A DNA stretch of 64,000 nucleotides from an uncultured Nocardioides sp. (GCF_947488025.1 NZ_CANKYS010000001.1:248001-312000), one strand, 5' to 3'; shown: positions 47,559 through 57,291, counted from the stretch's first letter. Numbers and translations are program-made. Notes: a model not told the origin generated them from the sequence alone.

Positions 47559-48440
47559 TCAGAGCTTCTGCAAGATCTCCCGCATTAGCGCAGCGGTCTC
47601 CGACGGCGTCTTGCCGACCTTGACCCCGGCGGCCTCGAGGGCCTCCTTCTTCGCCTGGGCGGTGCCCGACGAGCCCGACACGATGGCGCCGGCGTGGCCC
47701 ATGGTCTTGCCCTCGGGAGCGGTGAAGCCGGCGACGTAGCCGACGACGGGCTTGGTCACGTGCTCCTTGATGTAGGCGGCGGCGCGCTCCTCGGCGTCGC
47801 CACCGATCTCGCCGATCATCACGATCGCCTTGGTCTCCGGGTCGTTCTCGAAGGCCTCGAGCGCGTCGATGTGGGTGGTGCCGATGATCGGGTCGCCACC
47901 GATGCCGATGGCGGTGGTGAAGCCGAAGTCCTTCAGCTCGTACATCATCTGGTAGGTCAGCGTGCCCGACTTCGACACCAGGCCGACCGGGCCCTTGCCC
48001 GCGATGGTGTGGGGCGTGATGCCGGCCAGCGACTCGTCGGGCGTGATGATGCCCGGGCAGTTGGGGCCGATCATCCGGGTGGACTTGCCCTCGAGGTACT
48101 GCACGACCTCGGCGGTGTCGAGGACGGGGACGCCCTCGGTGATCACCACGAGCAGCGGGATCTCGGCGTCGATCGCCTCGATGCAGGCGTCCTTGGTGAA
48201 CGCCGGCGGCACGAAGGCGACGGACACGTCGGCGCCGGTCTCCTTCATGGCCTCCTCGACGGTGCCGAAGACCGGGAGCTCCTTGCCGCCGAGCTCGACC
48301 GTCTGACCCGCCTTGCGGGCGTTGACGCCGCCGACGATGTTGGCGCCCGACTGGACCATGAGGGTGGTGTGCTTGGCACCCATGCCGCCCGTCATGCCCT
48401 GGACGATGATCTTGGAGTCCTTGTTGAGGTAGATGCTCAT
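47559..48440 (-). CDS. sucD: Succinyl-CoA synthetase (ADP-forming) alpha subunit
   Basis: A 293-residue subunit. The CoA-binding fold has [20 protein letters not shown], and the phosphorylated active-site His is in [29 protein letters not shown] is also conserved. With SucC it converts succinyl-CoA to succinate while making ATP. It follows sucC by 17 nt with a purine-rich ribosome binding site. Succinyl-CoA reaches this enzyme from the TCA cycle and from MutAB. Confidence 0.96.
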   Translation of the reverse strand: MSIYLNKDSKIIVQGMTGGMGAKHTTLMVQSGANIVGGVNARKAGQTVELGGKELPVFGTVEEAMKETGADVSVAFVPPAFTKDACIEAIDAEIPLLVVITEGVPVLDTAEVVQYLEGKSTRMIGPNCPGIITPDESLAGITPHTIAGKGPVGLVSKSGTLTYQMMYELKDFGFTTAIGIGGDPIIGTTHIDALEAFENDPETKAIVMIGEIGGDAEERAAAYIKEHVTKPVVGYVAGFTAPEGKTMGHAGAIVSGSSGTAQAKKEALEAAGVKVGKTPSETAALMREILQKL

Positions 48441-48457
48441 CTGTTCAGTTCTCTCTC

Positions 48458-49627
48458 TCAGGCCTGGTGGGCGAGCTGGGCGGCCTTGTCGGCCGCGCCG
48501 TCCATCGTGTCGACCTGGGTGACCAGCGGGTGGTTGAGCTCGTCGAGGATGCGCCGACCCTCGTCGACGTTGTTGCCGTCGAGGCGGACGACGAGGGGCT
48601 TGGCGGCCTCGTCGCCGAGGATCTCGAGGGCACCCTTGATGCCGTTGGCGACCTCGTCGCAGGCGGTGATGCCGCCGAAGACGTTCACGAAGACGCTCTT
48701 GACCTGGGGGTCACCGAGGATGATGTGGAGGCCGTCGGCCATCACCTGGGCGTTGGCGCCGCCACCGATGTCGAGGAAGTTGGCGGGCTTGACGCCGCCG
48801 TGGTCCTCACCGGCGTACGCCACGACGTCGAGGGTCGACATGACCAGGCCCGCGCCGTTGCCGATGATCCCGACCTGGCCGTCGAGCTTGACGTAGTTGA
48901 GGCCCTTGTCCTTGGCGGCCGCCTCGAGCGGGTCCTCCTCGTCGCGGATCTCGAACTGCTCGTGGTCGGGGTGGCGCACCTCGGAGGCGTTGGCGTCGAG
49001 CGACACCTTGCCGTCGAGCGCCTCGAGCTTGTCGCCCTCGAGGCGGGCGAGCGGGTTGACCTCGACGAGGGTGGCGTCCTCCTCGACGTAGACCTTCCAC
49101 AGCGCCTGGACCATCTCGATGGCCTGGTCGCGCAGCTCGGCGGGGAACCTGGCCTCGTCCACGATCGCGGCGGCCTTCTCCGGCGTCACGCCCTCGAGGG
49201 CGTCGATGCGGATCTTCTTGACGGCGTCGGGGTTGGTCTTGGCGACCTCCTCGATCTCCACGCCGCCCTCGACCGAGGCGATGCACAGGTGCGAGCGGTT
49301 GGAGCGGTCGAGCAGGAAGGAGAAGTAGTACTCCTCGACCGGCGGCGTCGCCGGGGTCACCAGCACGCGGTTGACACGCAGGCCCTTGATCTCCATGCCG
49401 ATGATGTCGCGGGCGTAGGACTCGGCCTCGTCGGCGGACTTGGCGATCTTCACGCCACCCGCCTTGCCGCGGCCGCCGGCCTTGACCTGCGCCTTGACGA
49501 CGGTCACGCCGCCCATCTCCTCGGCGGCGGCGCGAGCGGCTTCGGGGGTCTCGGCGACCACACCCAGCGTCGTTGCGACTCCATGCTTGGCGAAGAGCTC
49601 CTTCGCCTGAAATTCCATCAGGTCCAC
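48458..49627 (-). CDS. sucC: Succinyl-CoA synthetase beta subunit
   Basis: A 389-residue ATP-grasp subunit. N-terminal segment [14 protein letters not shown] and ATP-grasp segment [20 protein letters not shown] are typical; the C-terminal [17 protein letters not shown] forms the phosphate site. I start at GTG 49627 (VDLMEFQ), which gives the family's normal length (E. coli SucC has 388 residues); the ATG three codons later is an alternative. AAAGGA lies upstream. A TAGGGT -10 box at 49680-49685 gives a leader of about 45 nt. Operon sucCD. Confidence 0.95.
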   Translation of the reverse strand: MDLMEFQAKELFAKHGVATTLGVVAETPEAARAAAEEMGGVTVVKAQVKAGGRGKAGGVKIAKSADEAESYARDIIGMEIKGLRVNRVLVTPATPPVEEYYFSFLLDRSNRSHLCIASVEGGVEIEEVAKTNPDAVKKIRIDALEGVTPEKAAAIVDEARFPAELRDQAIEMVQALWKVYVEEDATLVEVNPLARLEGDKLEALDGKVSLDANASEVRHPDHEQFEIRDEEDPLEAAAKDKGLNYVKLDGQVGIIGNGAGLVMSTLDVVAYAGEDHGGVKPANFLDIGGGANAQVMADGLHIILGDPQVKSVFVNVFGGITACDEVANGIKGALEILGDEAAKPLVVRLDGNNVDEGRRILDELNHPLVTQVDTMDGAADKAAQLAHQA

Positions 49628-49679
49628 GAGGTGACCAGTCCTTTTCGTCTGCGAACAGTGGCGGGGATTCCCTCTCGGC

Positions 49680-49685
49680 ACCCTA
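49680..49685 (-). promoter_or_regulatory. -10 box (TAGGGT) for sucCD
   Basis: TAGGGT on the - strand predicts a start near 49673 and a normal leader, in contrast to the divergent photolyase gene, which is almost leaderless. Confidence 0.4.
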
Positions 49686-49743
49686 GACCTCCCGAGCGGG
49701 GTCGCACGAGGTCGGGTGAGCGTGGTGGTGCTCACGCCCGGGC

Positions 49744-49749
49744 TAGGTT
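49744..49749 (+). promoter_or_regulatory. -10 box (TAGGTT) for the photolyase gene
   Basis: TAGGTT ends 7 nt before the ATG at 49757. AGGAG lies between, but it would be at the very 5' end of the mRNA. Confidence 0.45.
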
Positions 49750-49756
49750 GAGGAGC

Positions 49757-51091
49757 ATGCCCTCCTCGGAACGAGACGCCAGCTCAGCGGTGATGTGGTT
49801 CCGGCGGGACCTCCGGGTGCGCGACAACCCGGCCCTGCGCGCCGCGCTCGAGGAGGGGTCGGTGACCGCGCTCTTCGTCCTCGACCCGGCCATCTGGGCC
49901 ACCGCCGGTCCGGCCCGCCGGGCGTGGCTGGCCGCCACCGTGCTGTCCCTCGCCGACCGGATCCCGCTGAGCATCCACCACGGCGACCCGCGCGACGTCG
50001 TACCGCGGGTGGCCGACGGTCGGCGCGTGCACATTGCCGCCGAGACCACCCCCTACGGCCGCCGTCGCGACGAGGCGGTCGGTGAGCAGGTCGAGCTCGT
50101 CGCCACCGGGTCGCCGTACGCCGTGGGGCCGGGGCTGATCCGCAACGGCAGCGGCGAGCCCTACCAGGTGTTCAGCGCCTTCAACCGCGCGTGGCGCGAG
50201 CACGGCTGGTCCGAGCCCGCACCGACGCCCCGCTCCCCCGACCTCCGACCGGCCGACTCCCACCAGCGCGCGCTCGACCTGATGGAGAAGGCCGTCGCCG
50301 ACGCGCCGTTCGAGCTGCCCGCGGCCGGCGAGGACGCCGCGTGGCGGCGCTGGCGGTCCTTCCGCGACGAGGGCCTGAGCAGCTATCCCGACGAGCGCGA
50401 CAGGCCCGACCACGACGGCACCTCGCGCCTCTCCCCCTACCTCCACCTCGGGGTGCTCCACCCGCGCTCGCTGCTCGCCGAGGTCGCCCCCACGTCGACG
50501 TACGCCACCGAGCTGGCGTGGCGGGACTTCTACGCCGACGTGCTGTGGCACACCCCGTCCTCCGCATGGTCGGATCTCAAGCCCGCGCTGAAGGGCATGA
50601 GGTACGACGACCCCGAGGACGCCATCGAGGCGTGGCGCACCGGGACGACGGGCTATCCGATCGTGGACGCCGGGATGCGCCAGCTCCTGCACACCGGGTG
50701 GATGCACAACCGGGTGCGGATGATCACCGCCTCGTTCCTCACCAAGGACCTCCACGTGTGGTGGCCGGTCGGCGCACGCCACTTCCTCGACCTGCTCATC
50801 GACGGTGACGTGGCCTCCAACAACCACGGCTGGCAGTGGGTGGCCGGCACCGGGACCGACGCCTCGCCCTACTTCCGGGTCTTCAACCCGGTGACCCAGG
50901 GCCTGAAGTTCGACCCGCAGGGCGACTACGTACGTCGTTGGGTGCCCGAGCTCGACCACCTGCCGGGCAAGGCGGCCCACGAGCCGTGGAAGTCCGACGT
51001 GGGCTACGAGCGCGACTACCCGCTCCGCATCGTCGACCACGCCGACGAGCGCCAGGAGGCCCTCGAGCGCTACCAGGCAGCCCGTGGCTGA
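49757..51091 (+). CDS. phr: Deoxyribodipyrimidine photolyase (class I CPD photolyase/cryptochrome family)
   Basis: A 444-residue flavoprotein. The antenna domain starts [20 protein letters not shown]. The FAD domain has [34 protein letters not shown], and [20 protein letters not shown] followed by NRVRM. The end includes [20 protein letters not shown] with the conserved Asn and Trp residues. It repairs UV cyclobutane dimers using blue light. It sits between sucCD and the M23 peptidase, an insertion relative to the mycobacterial order pcrA-M23-sucCD. Confidence 0.93.
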   Translation: MPSSERDASSAVMWFRRDLRVRDNPALRAALEEGSVTALFVLDPAIWATAGPARRAWLAATVLSLADRIPLSIHHGDPRDVVPRVADGRRVHIAAETTPYGRRRDEAVGEQVELVATGSPYAVGPGLIRNGSGEPYQVFSAFNRAWREHGWSEPAPTPRSPDLRPADSHQRALDLMEKAVADAPFELPAAGEDAAWRRWRSFRDEGLSSYPDERDRPDHDGTSRLSPYLHLGVLHPRSLLAEVAPTSTYATELAWRDFYADVLWHTPSSAWSDLKPALKGMRYDDPEDAIEAWRTGTTGYPIVDAGMRQLLHTGWMHNRVRMITASFLTKDLHVWWPVGARHFLDLLIDGDVASNNHGWQWVAGTGTDASPYFRVFNPVTQGLKFDPQGDYVRRWVPELDHLPGKAAHEPWKSDVGYERDYPLRIVDHADERQEALERYQAARG

Positions 51092-51158
51092 GCACTCCAG
51101 GCAGTCGCGTCCGTTTATCGGCCGCCGGACGGGGTAGACGAACTCTTTTGGTCGAGGG

Positions 51159-51189
51159 TTGCACTTTCCCGTGATCTTTCCGTTACAGT
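51159..51189 (+). promoter_or_regulatory. Promoter of the M23 peptidase gene
   Basis: TTGCAC (51159-51164) and TACAGT (51184-51189), 19 bp apart, are the best matching -35/-10 pair in the window. The predicted leader is about 50 nt. Confidence 0.5.
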
Positions 51190-51246
51190 CGTGCGCGGTC
51201 TAGCCGACCCGACCCCCCGACGACCCGGCAGATTGGTAATTCCTTC

Positions 51247-52074
51247 ATGGGCAACCACCGAGCGGAGCGCGCTCCCCAGCGACGCACCTCGGCAACGGCT
51301 GCACCCGTGAGCGGCAAGCGACGTGCCTCCACGCCGCCGCGACGCTCGCTGGTCCGGCTCCCGTCCCTGCCACTCGTCGCCGGTGTCGCGGTGCTGGCGG
51401 TCTCCGCCGGTGGCGCCGTCACCGCGTCCGGGTCGGGCGTCACCGCCCTCGCCTCGGCCGGCTCGGCCGTCGGGTCCACGCAGGCCGTCGGCTCCGCTGC
51501 CGGCCAGGCCGTCACGCGCCGCAACGTCGTCGTGAGCCGCAACCACATCCGCGACTCCGGCAACGAGGAGACCGACCCCGAGCTCGTCGCGCTGGCCGAG
51601 AAGCAGATGGCCGAGCGAGCCGCCAAGCTCGAGCAGATGCGGCAGGCCGCGGAGAAGCAGGCGGCGAAGATCAAGGAGAACAAGTGGGTTCTCCCCCTCG
51701 CCAACTACCAGCTCACCGCCACCTACGGTGAGTACGGCCTCTGGGCGAACTACCACACCGGCCTCGACTTCAACGGTGAATCCGGCGACCCGATCTCGGC
51801 CGTCGCCAACGGCACGGTCACCTCGGCCGGCTACGACGGGGCCTACGGCAACAAGACCGTCATCACGCTCGATGACGGCACCGAGATCTGGTACTGCCAC
51901 CAGACCTCCATCTACGTCTCCGTCGGCGATCGTGTCAACGGCAGCGAGGTCATCGGCACCGTCGGCGCCACCGGCAACGTCACCGGCTCCCACCTCCACC
52001 TCGAGGTCCGCCCCGGTGGCGGCGATCCGGTCGACCCGTTCCAGGCGTTCGTCGAGCACGGCATCGTCCCCTGA
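51247..52074 (+). CDS. M23 family metallopeptidase (LytM-type), exported
   Basis: A 275-residue protein. A basic N-terminus (NHRAERAPQRRTSATAAP...KRR) precedes one hydrophobic segment (about 38-60, PLVAGVAVLAVSAGGAVTAS), acting as signal anchor or cleavable signal. A charged, possibly coiled-coil stretch (ALAEKQMAERAAKLEQMRQA) leads to the LytM domain. Zinc ligands are in YHTGLDF (HxxxxD) and SHLHLEVRPG (HxH), with WYCHQT supplying the catalytic His. It should cut peptidoglycan cross-bridges. Counterpart by position of mycobacterial Rv0950c. Confidence 0.9.
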   Translation: MGNHRAERAPQRRTSATAAPVSGKRRASTPPRRSLVRLPSLPLVAGVAVLAVSAGGAVTASGSGVTALASAGSAVGSTQAVGSAAGQAVTRRNVVVSRNHIRDSGNEETDPELVALAEKQMAERAAKLEQMRQAAEKQAAKIKENKWVLPLANYQLTATYGEYGLWANYHTGLDFNGESGDPISAVANGTVTSAGYDGAYGNKTVITLDDGTEIWYCHQTSIYVSVGDRVNGSEVIGTVGATGNVTGSHLHLEVRPGGGDPVDPFQAFVEHGIVP

Positions 52075-52093
52075 TCGACTGCCGCCCGCCGCT

Positions 52094-52552
52094 GCGGTGG
52101 GCCACGCACCTTTTCGAGCCGCAGAACCTGCCTCACACACCGCCCGCCCGCGCGTCGTACGCCGACCCGCCCCCGAGCGGTGACGGAGCCACATTCCGGC
52201 TGCAGGAAATGTCGGTGGACCACCGCCCATCCGCGCGACGTACGCCGACACACGCCCGAGCGGTGGCGGACCCACATTCCGGCTGCAGGCAATGTCGGTG
52301 GACCACCGCCAGCCCGCGCTGCGGTGAGCCAGGCACCTTTTCGAGCCGCAGAACCTGCCTCACGCACCGCCCAGCCCCGCGTCGTACGCCGACACGCCCC
52401 CGAGTGGTGACTGACCCACATTCCGGCGGCAGGAAATGTCGGTGGACCACCGCCAGCCGGCCCGTCGTAGCGGTGAGCCAGGCACCTTCTCGAGCCGCAG
52501 AACCTGCCTCACGCACCGCCCGCCGGCGCGTCGTACGCCGACACGCCCCCGA
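52094..52552. repeat. Cluster of six 50-bp palindromic repeats with 33-bp spacers
   Basis: Six imperfect palindromes, each exactly 50 bp, fill the gap between convergent M23 and pcrA: type A at 52094-52143, 52321-52370 and 52470-52519; type B at 52177-52226, 52260-52309 and 52404-52453. Type A runs GCGGTGAGCCAGGCACCTT to AACCTGCCTCACGCACCGC; type B has ACATTCC and GGAAATGTCGGTGGACCAC arms. Four are followed by a conserved 33-bp spacer containing CGTCGTACGCCGACACGCCC (or close variants), so the basic unit is 83 bp. B2 and the last B have shortened spacers (11 and 16 bp). Type A matches the copies at 26813-28119. Confidence 0.88.
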
Positions 52553-52563
52553 GCGCCGGCTGG

Positions 52564-54975
52564 CTAGAGCTTCTCGACGGGGGCGTAGCGGAGCAGGAGG
52601 CGCTTGACGCCGTCGGAGCCGAAGTCGATGGAGGCCACGGACTTCTCGGCCATGCCCTCGACGGCGACGACCGTGCCCATGCCGAAGGAGTCGTGCACGA
52701 CCCGGTCGCCCGGCGACAGGCTCGGGATCTCGCGGGCCGGCTTGGCCTTCGACGCCGCGTCGGCGCGCAGGGCCGCGGAGCTGAAGTTGCGCCGCCCGGC
52801 GTCGGTGGGGGTGCCGAGGCGCGCGGAGCCGCCGGTCAGGTCGGTGCGGCCCCACCGGGTCTGCTCGGCCGCCGTACGACGCCAGTCGACGAGGTCGACC
52901 GGGAGCTCGTCGAGGAACCGGCTGGCGGGGTTGTGGCTGGGCGCACCCCACGCGGAGCGGACCAGGGCCCGGGAGATGTAGAGGCGCTGCTGCGCGCGGG
53001 TGAGGCCGACGTAGGCCAGCCGGCGCTCCTCCTCGAGCTCGGGCTGGTCGCCGAGCGAGCGCTGGTGGGGGAAGACGCCGTCCTCGAGACCGGTGAGGAA
53101 GACGACGGGGAACTCCAGCCCCTTGGCGGTGTGGAGGGTCATCAGGGTGACCACGCCGGAGTCGTCGCCGTCCGGGGAGTCGGGGATCTGGTCGGCGTCG
53201 GCCACCAGCGCGACCCGCTCGAGGAAGTCGCCGAGCCCGACCGCGACGGTGCCGGCCTCGACCTCGGCCGGGTCGGCGCTGGGCCCGGGCTGCGGGTCCT
53301 CGGCGAACTCGCGGGCGACCGCGACGAGCTCCGCGAGGTTCTCCGCACGGGTGCCGTCCTGCGGGTCGTCGCTGGCCTCGAGCTCGGCGAGCAGGCCCGA
53401 GCGCTCGAGCACGGACTCGAGGATGACGTCAGGCCGCTCGTCGGCCTCGACCATCGACTGCAGCTCCTGCACCATCGCGACGAACGCCTCGATGTTGCGC
53501 AGGCTGCGCGTGGCCAGGCCGGGAGCCTCCGCCGCCCGGGTCAGGGCGTCCCAGAAGGTGGTCCGGTCGCGGTCGGCGAGCGCTGCGATGCAAGCCTCCG
53601 CCCGGTCGCCGATACCGCGCTTGGGGGTGTTGAGCACCCGTCGCAGCGAGATCTCGTCGGCGGTGTTGACCAGCATGCGGAGGTAGGCCAGCGCGTCGCG
53701 CACCTCCTTGCGCTCGTAGAAGCGCACCCCGCCGACCACCTTGTAGGGCTGGCCCGTGCGGATGAACACCTCCTCGAAGACGCGGGACTGCGCGTTGGTG
53801 CGGTAGAACACCGCGACGTCGGCAGGGCGTACGCCGGCGTTGTCGGCCAGCTTGTCGATCTCCTCGCTGACGAAGCGGGCCTCGTCGTGCTCGTCGTCGG
53901 AGACGTAGCCGACGATCCGGGCCCCCTCCCCCGCGTCGGTCCACAGCCGCTTGGGCTTGCGACCGCGGTTGTTGCCGATGACCGAGTTGGCCGCGGACAG
54001 GATGGTCTGCGTGGAGCGGTAGTTCTGCTCGAGCAGGATCGTGGTGGCGTCGGGGAAGTCCTGCTCGAAGTCGAGGATGTTGCGGATGTCGGCCCCGCGG
54101 AAGGCGTAGATCGACTGGTCGGCGTCGCCCACGACCATCAGCTCGCTGGGCCCGACGAGGTCGCGTGACGGATGCGGCGCGTCCTCCTCGACCGGCGCGA
54201 GCGGCTCCTCGAGCGACGTCCCGCACAGCTGCTGGATCAGGCTGTACTGGGCGTGGTTGGTGTCCTGGTACTCGTCCACCAGCACGTGGCGGAAGCGGCG
54301 GCGGTAGTTCTCCCGCACGTCGGGGAACGCCTGCAGCAGGTGCACCGTGGTCATGATCAGGTCGTCGAAGTCGAGGGCGTTGGCCTCGCGCAGGCGGCGC
54401 TGGTATGCCGTGAAGGCCTTGGCGTAGGCCTCCTCGAAGGAGTTGCGTGCCTCCTTGGCGGCGTCCTCGGGGTCGCGCAGCTCGTTCTTCTGGTCGGAGA
54501 CCCAGTGGAGCACCGCGTTGGGCTGGTAGCGCTTGGGGTCGAGCTCGAGGTCACGCAGCACGAGCGTCATCAGCCGCTTGGAGTCGGCCGCGTCGTAGAT
54601 CGAGAAGTTGGACTTGAAGCCCACCCGGTCGATCTCCTTGCGGAGGATGCGGACGCACGCGGAGTGGAAGGTGGAGACCCACATGATCCGCGCCCGCTTG
54701 CCGACGAGGTCCTCGACGCGCTCCTTCATCTCGGCGGCGGCCTTGTTGGTGAAGGTGATCGCGAGGATCGAGCCCGGGTGCGCCTTGCGCTCGTTGATCA
54801 GCCAGGCGATGCGGCGCGTCAGCACCCGGGTCTTGCCCGAGCCCGCGCCGGCGACGACGAGGAGCGGTGCCCCGGCATGGGTCACCGCCGCTCGCTGGGG
54901 CTCGTTGAGCCCGTCGAGGAGCGGGTGGTCGCGGAGCTCGAAGAGGGCCTGCTCGGAGGTGTCAGTGGGGGTCAT
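52564..54975 (-). CDS. pcrA: ATP-dependent DNA helicase PcrA/UvrD (superfamily 1A)
   Basis: An 803-residue 3'-5' helicase. Motif I is VVAGAGSGKTRVLTRR, motif II DEYQDTNHAQYSLIQ, motif III GDADQSIYAFRGAD, motif IV-like LEQNYRSTQTIL, and motif V-VI VTLMTLHTAKGLEFPVVFLT and RRLAYVGLTRAQQRLY. The C-terminus ends in a Tudor-like segment, GDRVVHDSFGMGTVVAVEG, which in PcrA/UvrD contacts RNA polymerase. Roles: nucleotide excision repair, transcription-coupled repair and plasmid replication. The ATG follows a TAGGCT box by 9 nt. Confidence 0.95.
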   Translation of the reverse strand: MTPTDTSEQALFELRDHPLLDGLNEPQRAAVTHAGAPLLVVAGAGSGKTRVLTRRIAWLINERKAHPGSILAITFTNKAAAEMKERVEDLVGKRARIMWVSTFHSACVRILRKEIDRVGFKSNFSIYDAADSKRLMTLVLRDLELDPKRYQPNAVLHWVSDQKNELRDPEDAAKEARNSFEEAYAKAFTAYQRRLREANALDFDDLIMTTVHLLQAFPDVRENYRRRFRHVLVDEYQDTNHAQYSLIQQLCGTSLEEPLAPVEEDAPHPSRDLVGPSELMVVGDADQSIYAFRGADIRNILDFEQDFPDATTILLEQNYRSTQTILSAANSVIGNNRGRKPKRLWTDAGEGARIVGYVSDDEHDEARFVSEEIDKLADNAGVRPADVAVFYRTNAQSRVFEEVFIRTGQPYKVVGGVRFYERKEVRDALAYLRMLVNTADEISLRRVLNTPKRGIGDRAEACIAALADRDRTTFWDALTRAAEAPGLATRSLRNIEAFVAMVQELQSMVEADERPDVILESVLERSGLLAELEASDDPQDGTRAENLAELVAVAREFAEDPQPGPSADPAEVEAGTVAVGLGDFLERVALVADADQIPDSPDGDDSGVVTLMTLHTAKGLEFPVVFLTGLEDGVFPHQRSLGDQPELEEERRLAYVGLTRAQQRLYISRALVRSAWGAPSHNPASRFLDELPVDLVDWRRTAAEQTRWGRTDLTGGSARLGTPTDAGRRNFSSAALRADAASKAKPAREIPSLSPGDRVVHDSFGMGTVVAVEGMAEKSVASIDFGSDGVKRLLLRYAPVEKL

Positions 54976-54984
54976 CTCGCCCCC

Positions 54985-54990
54985 AGCCTA
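54985..54990 (-). promoter_or_regulatory. -10 box (TAGGCT) for pcrA
   Basis: On the - strand TAGGCT ends 9 nt before the pcrA ATG, giving a nearly leaderless mRNA. Confidence 0.45.
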
Positions 54991-55011
54991 TGCGGGGGCG
55001 GTGACAGCCGA

Positions 55012-55365
55012 TCAGGCGTGGGCGGGCGACCAGAAGACCGCCACGGCGATGTTGGCGATCGTCAGCGCGAGCAGGCCGAAGTAGAGGCCCTGCGGGATGC
55101 TCGGCTTGCGCATGTTGACCATCACCAGCACCAGGATGACCAGGCCGACGGCGAACTTGACGCCGATCTTGGCCTGGTCGGGCGAGCCCAGGCTCTCGAG
55201 CACCCCGACCAGCAGCAGGCCGGCGAGGAACGCCAGGCCGGAGCCGTCACGCATCAGCGAGTTCACCCGCTTGGTGTCGTCACGCACCTGCACCAGGAGG
55301 CCTCCGAGGAGGGCGGCGTAGCCGAGGATGTGGGCGAAGAGCAGCACCAGCCGCAGGGTCTCCAT
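55012..55365 (-). CDS. Small four-helix membrane protein
   Basis: A 117-residue protein with about four hydrophobic helices: VLLFAHILGYAALLGGLLVQ, LAFLAGLLLVGVLE, FAVGLVILVLVMVNM and GLLALTIANIAVAVFW. No charged catalytic motif. The ATG at 55365 lies 6 nt after a TAGGGT -10 box, which favours it over the in-frame GTG two codons upstream. Lies between the universal stress protein and pcrA, all on the - strand. Function unknown. Confidence 0.75.
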   Translation of the reverse strand: METLRLVLLFAHILGYAALLGGLLVQVRDDTKRVNSLMRDGSGLAFLAGLLLVGVLESLGSPDQAKIGVKFAVGLVILVLVMVNMRKPSIPQGLYFGLLALTIANIAVAVFWSPAHA

Positions 55366-55371
55366 GCGCAC

Positions 55372-55377
55372 ACCCTA
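55372..55377 (-). promoter_or_regulatory. -10 box (TAGGGT) for the four-helix membrane protein
   Basis: On the - strand TAGGGT ends 6 nt before the ATG at 55365; leaderless initiation expected. Confidence 0.45.
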
Positions 55378-55394
55378 GTGAGTCGGCCGGACGG

Positions 55395-55847
55395 TCAGGA
55401 CCGGCGCCTCTTCGGCTTGGGTGCAGGGCGTACGACGAGCACGGGGCACGGCGCGTAGTGCTGCACACGCTGGGCGGTGCTGCCGACGAGCACGCTGTCG
55501 CTCAGGCCGCGGCCACCCGCCGCGACGACGACCAGCCCGGCGTCGTACTGCTTGGCGGCCTTGATGATCTCGTTGGCCGCCGAGCCGCTCCGGATGCGCT
55601 TGTTCACCTTCGGGCCCCAGCCCTCGAAGACGGCGGCGATGGTGTCGACCGCACTCTGCGCGGCGTCGCGGAACGACCCGTCGATCTTGCCCTCCGACAG
55701 GTCGTCGGCGAACGCCACCGAGGCCAGCGGCCGGATGACCGCGACGACGGAGATCTCGGTGACCTTCGTCGGGTCGGCGAAGGACTTGAGGTGCTTGGCG
55801 GCGGCCAGCGACTGGCGCGAGCCGTCCGTGGCGACGATGACGTGCAT
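55395..55847 (-). CDS. Universal stress protein (UspA family)
   Basis: A 150-residue single Usp domain. It starts MHVIVATDGSRQSLAAAKHL, and the ATP-binding loop region near the C-terminus reads GGRGLSDSVLVGSTAQRV, partly matching the G-x2-G-x9-G-S/T motif. It ends in a basic KPKRRRS tail. The ATG follows the permease stop by one base, so expression is coupled to the transporter. Usp-permease pairing suggests a role in regulating uptake under stress, as an inference from the operon. Confidence 0.88.
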   Translation of the reverse strand: MHVIVATDGSRQSLAAAKHLKSFADPTKVTEISVVAVIRPLASVAFADDLSEGKIDGSFRDAAQSAVDTIAAVFEGWGPKVNKRIRSGSAANEIIKAAKQYDAGLVVVAAGGRGLSDSVLVGSTAQRVQHYAPCPVLVVRPAPKPKRRRS

Positions 55848-55848
55848 G

Positions 55849-57291
55849 TCAGCCCTCCTTGGTGGCGCTGGTGGTGGCGTCGAGGTCGGGGGTCCGGGAC
55901 CCGGTGCCCTTGTTGCCGAAGAAGTACTCGACCAGGAACAGCACCAGGCCGACGCCGATGAGCCCGGCGCACCAGACGAGGGAGTAGGGGTCGTCCCAGA
56001 TGGTGAAGTAGAGGATCGCGAGGTTGCCGATGAGCCCGACGACCAGCAGCGGCGAGCTCGCCCTGAAGAAGGGGTGGTCCTCGTCCTGCCCGCGGAGCTT
56101 GAAGCAGGTCACGATCACCAGCGCGTAGATCGCCAGGAGCAGCACGACGGTGACGGTGGCGAGGCGGCCGACGAGGTCGATGCCACCCCCCGCCTCGGTC
56201 ACGAGCGTGCCGATGACCAGGAGCGAGCCGACGACCAGGCCGCTGAAGATCAGGCCCACCCACGGGCTGCGCCGCGTCGGGTGGATCTTGGCGAAGACAC
56301 CGGGCACGACGTCCTCGCGGGCCATGCCGTAGAGCACGCGGGGCTGGGTGACGATCGTGACCAGCGTGGTGTTGGTGATCGCGATCAGCGCGATGATCGA
56401 GAAGAGCTTGGTCATGAACTCGGTCGAGAACGGCAGGATGCCGGCCTTGACCACCTCGAGGAGCGCGGCATCCGAGTTGGCGAGCACGTCGTTGGGGACG
56501 GTGAGGGCCGCGGCCATCGAGACGAGGACGTAGACCAGGCCGGCGACCATCATGCCGCCCACCAGCGAGCGCGGGAACGCCTTGTAGGGGTCGATGGTCT
56601 CCTCGGCCACGTTGGCGGTGTTCTCGAAGCCGGTCATGGCGAAGAAGGAGAACGAGATGCCGGCCAGCACCGCGAGCGCGGGGCTGCCGTAGTCCCCGGA
56701 CGTGTCGATCGCGGTCAGGACCCCGAAGTCGGCGTCACCGCGGCTCACGTGGATGATGCCGATCACCATCACGATGAGCAGACCGGCGACCTCGACGAAG
56801 GTCATCAGCATGTTCATCCACACCGACTCGGTGATCCCGATGAAGTTGACGACGACCAGCAGGGCGACGAAGACCAGCGAGACCAGCAGCGCCGGCGGCG
56901 CGGACCACAGCGTGTCGAAGTAGGACGCGAAGCCCACCGCGAGCGAGCCCGATGCCGCCATCGACGCGGCCAGGAACGAGACCGTCACCAGGAAGGTCAG
57001 CGGCCGGCTGCCGAACGCCTTGTTGACGTAGAGCGACGCGCCTGCGGCCTGGGGGTACTTCGTCACGAGCTCGGCGTACGCCGCTCCCGTGATCGCGGCG
57101 ACCGTGACGCCGAGCGCGAAGGCGATCCAGAACGCACCGCCGACAGCGGCCGCGACCAGGCCGATGAGGACGTAGATGCCCGACCCCAGCACGTCACCGA
57201 GCGTGTAGAAGAAGAGAAGACGACCGGTGATCGAGCGCTTGAGCTCGCTGTCGTCCTCGTCGGGCCGAGGGATGGTGGCGCTGTCTGCCAT
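55849..57291 (-). CDS. APC superfamily amino acid permease
   Basis: A 480-residue polytopic protein with about 12 hydrophobic helices. The first helix has the APC signature GDVLGSGIYVLIGLVAAAVG, with the unwound GSGIY motif that binds the amino-acid backbone. GISFSFFAMTGFENTANVAE is the helix-6 consensus. It should import an amino acid or amine by proton or sodium symport; substrate unknown. Start chosen at MADSATIPRPDED; a longer ATG start 13 codons upstream is possible. Operon with the universal stress protein. Confidence 0.88.
   Translation of the reverse strand: MADSATIPRPDEDDSELKRSITGRLLFFYTLGDVLGSGIYVLIGLVAAAVGGAFWIAFALGVTVAAITGAAYAELVTKYPQAAGASLYVNKAFGSRPLTFLVTVSFLAASMAASGSLAVGFASYFDTLWSAPPALLVSLVFVALLVVVNFIGITESVWMNMLMTFVEVAGLLIVMVIGIIHVSRGDADFGVLTAIDTSGDYGSPALAVLAGISFSFFAMTGFENTANVAEETIDPYKAFPRSLVGGMMVAGLVYVLVSMAAALTVPNDVLANSDAALLEVVKAGILPFSTEFMTKLFSIIALIAITNTTLVTIVTQPRVLYGMAREDVVPGVFAKIHPTRRSPWVGLIFSGLVVGSLLVIGTLVTEAGGGIDLVGRLATVTVVLLLAIYALVIVTCFKLRGQDEDHPFFRASSPLLVVGLIGNLAILYFTIWDDPYSLVWCAGLIGVGLVLFLVEYFFGNKGTGSRTPDLDATTSATKEG

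Noticed and set aside
51190..51246. Cyclic-di-AMP (ydaO) riboswitch before the M23 peptidase
   Set aside because: Such RNAs often precede cell-wall hydrolase genes in Actinobacteria, but the leader here is only about 57 nt and lacks the long conserved core.
52094..52552. CRISPR array
   Set aside because: The repeats are long diverging palindromes of two subtypes, while the 33-bp spacers are conserved rather than unique. No cas gene is present.
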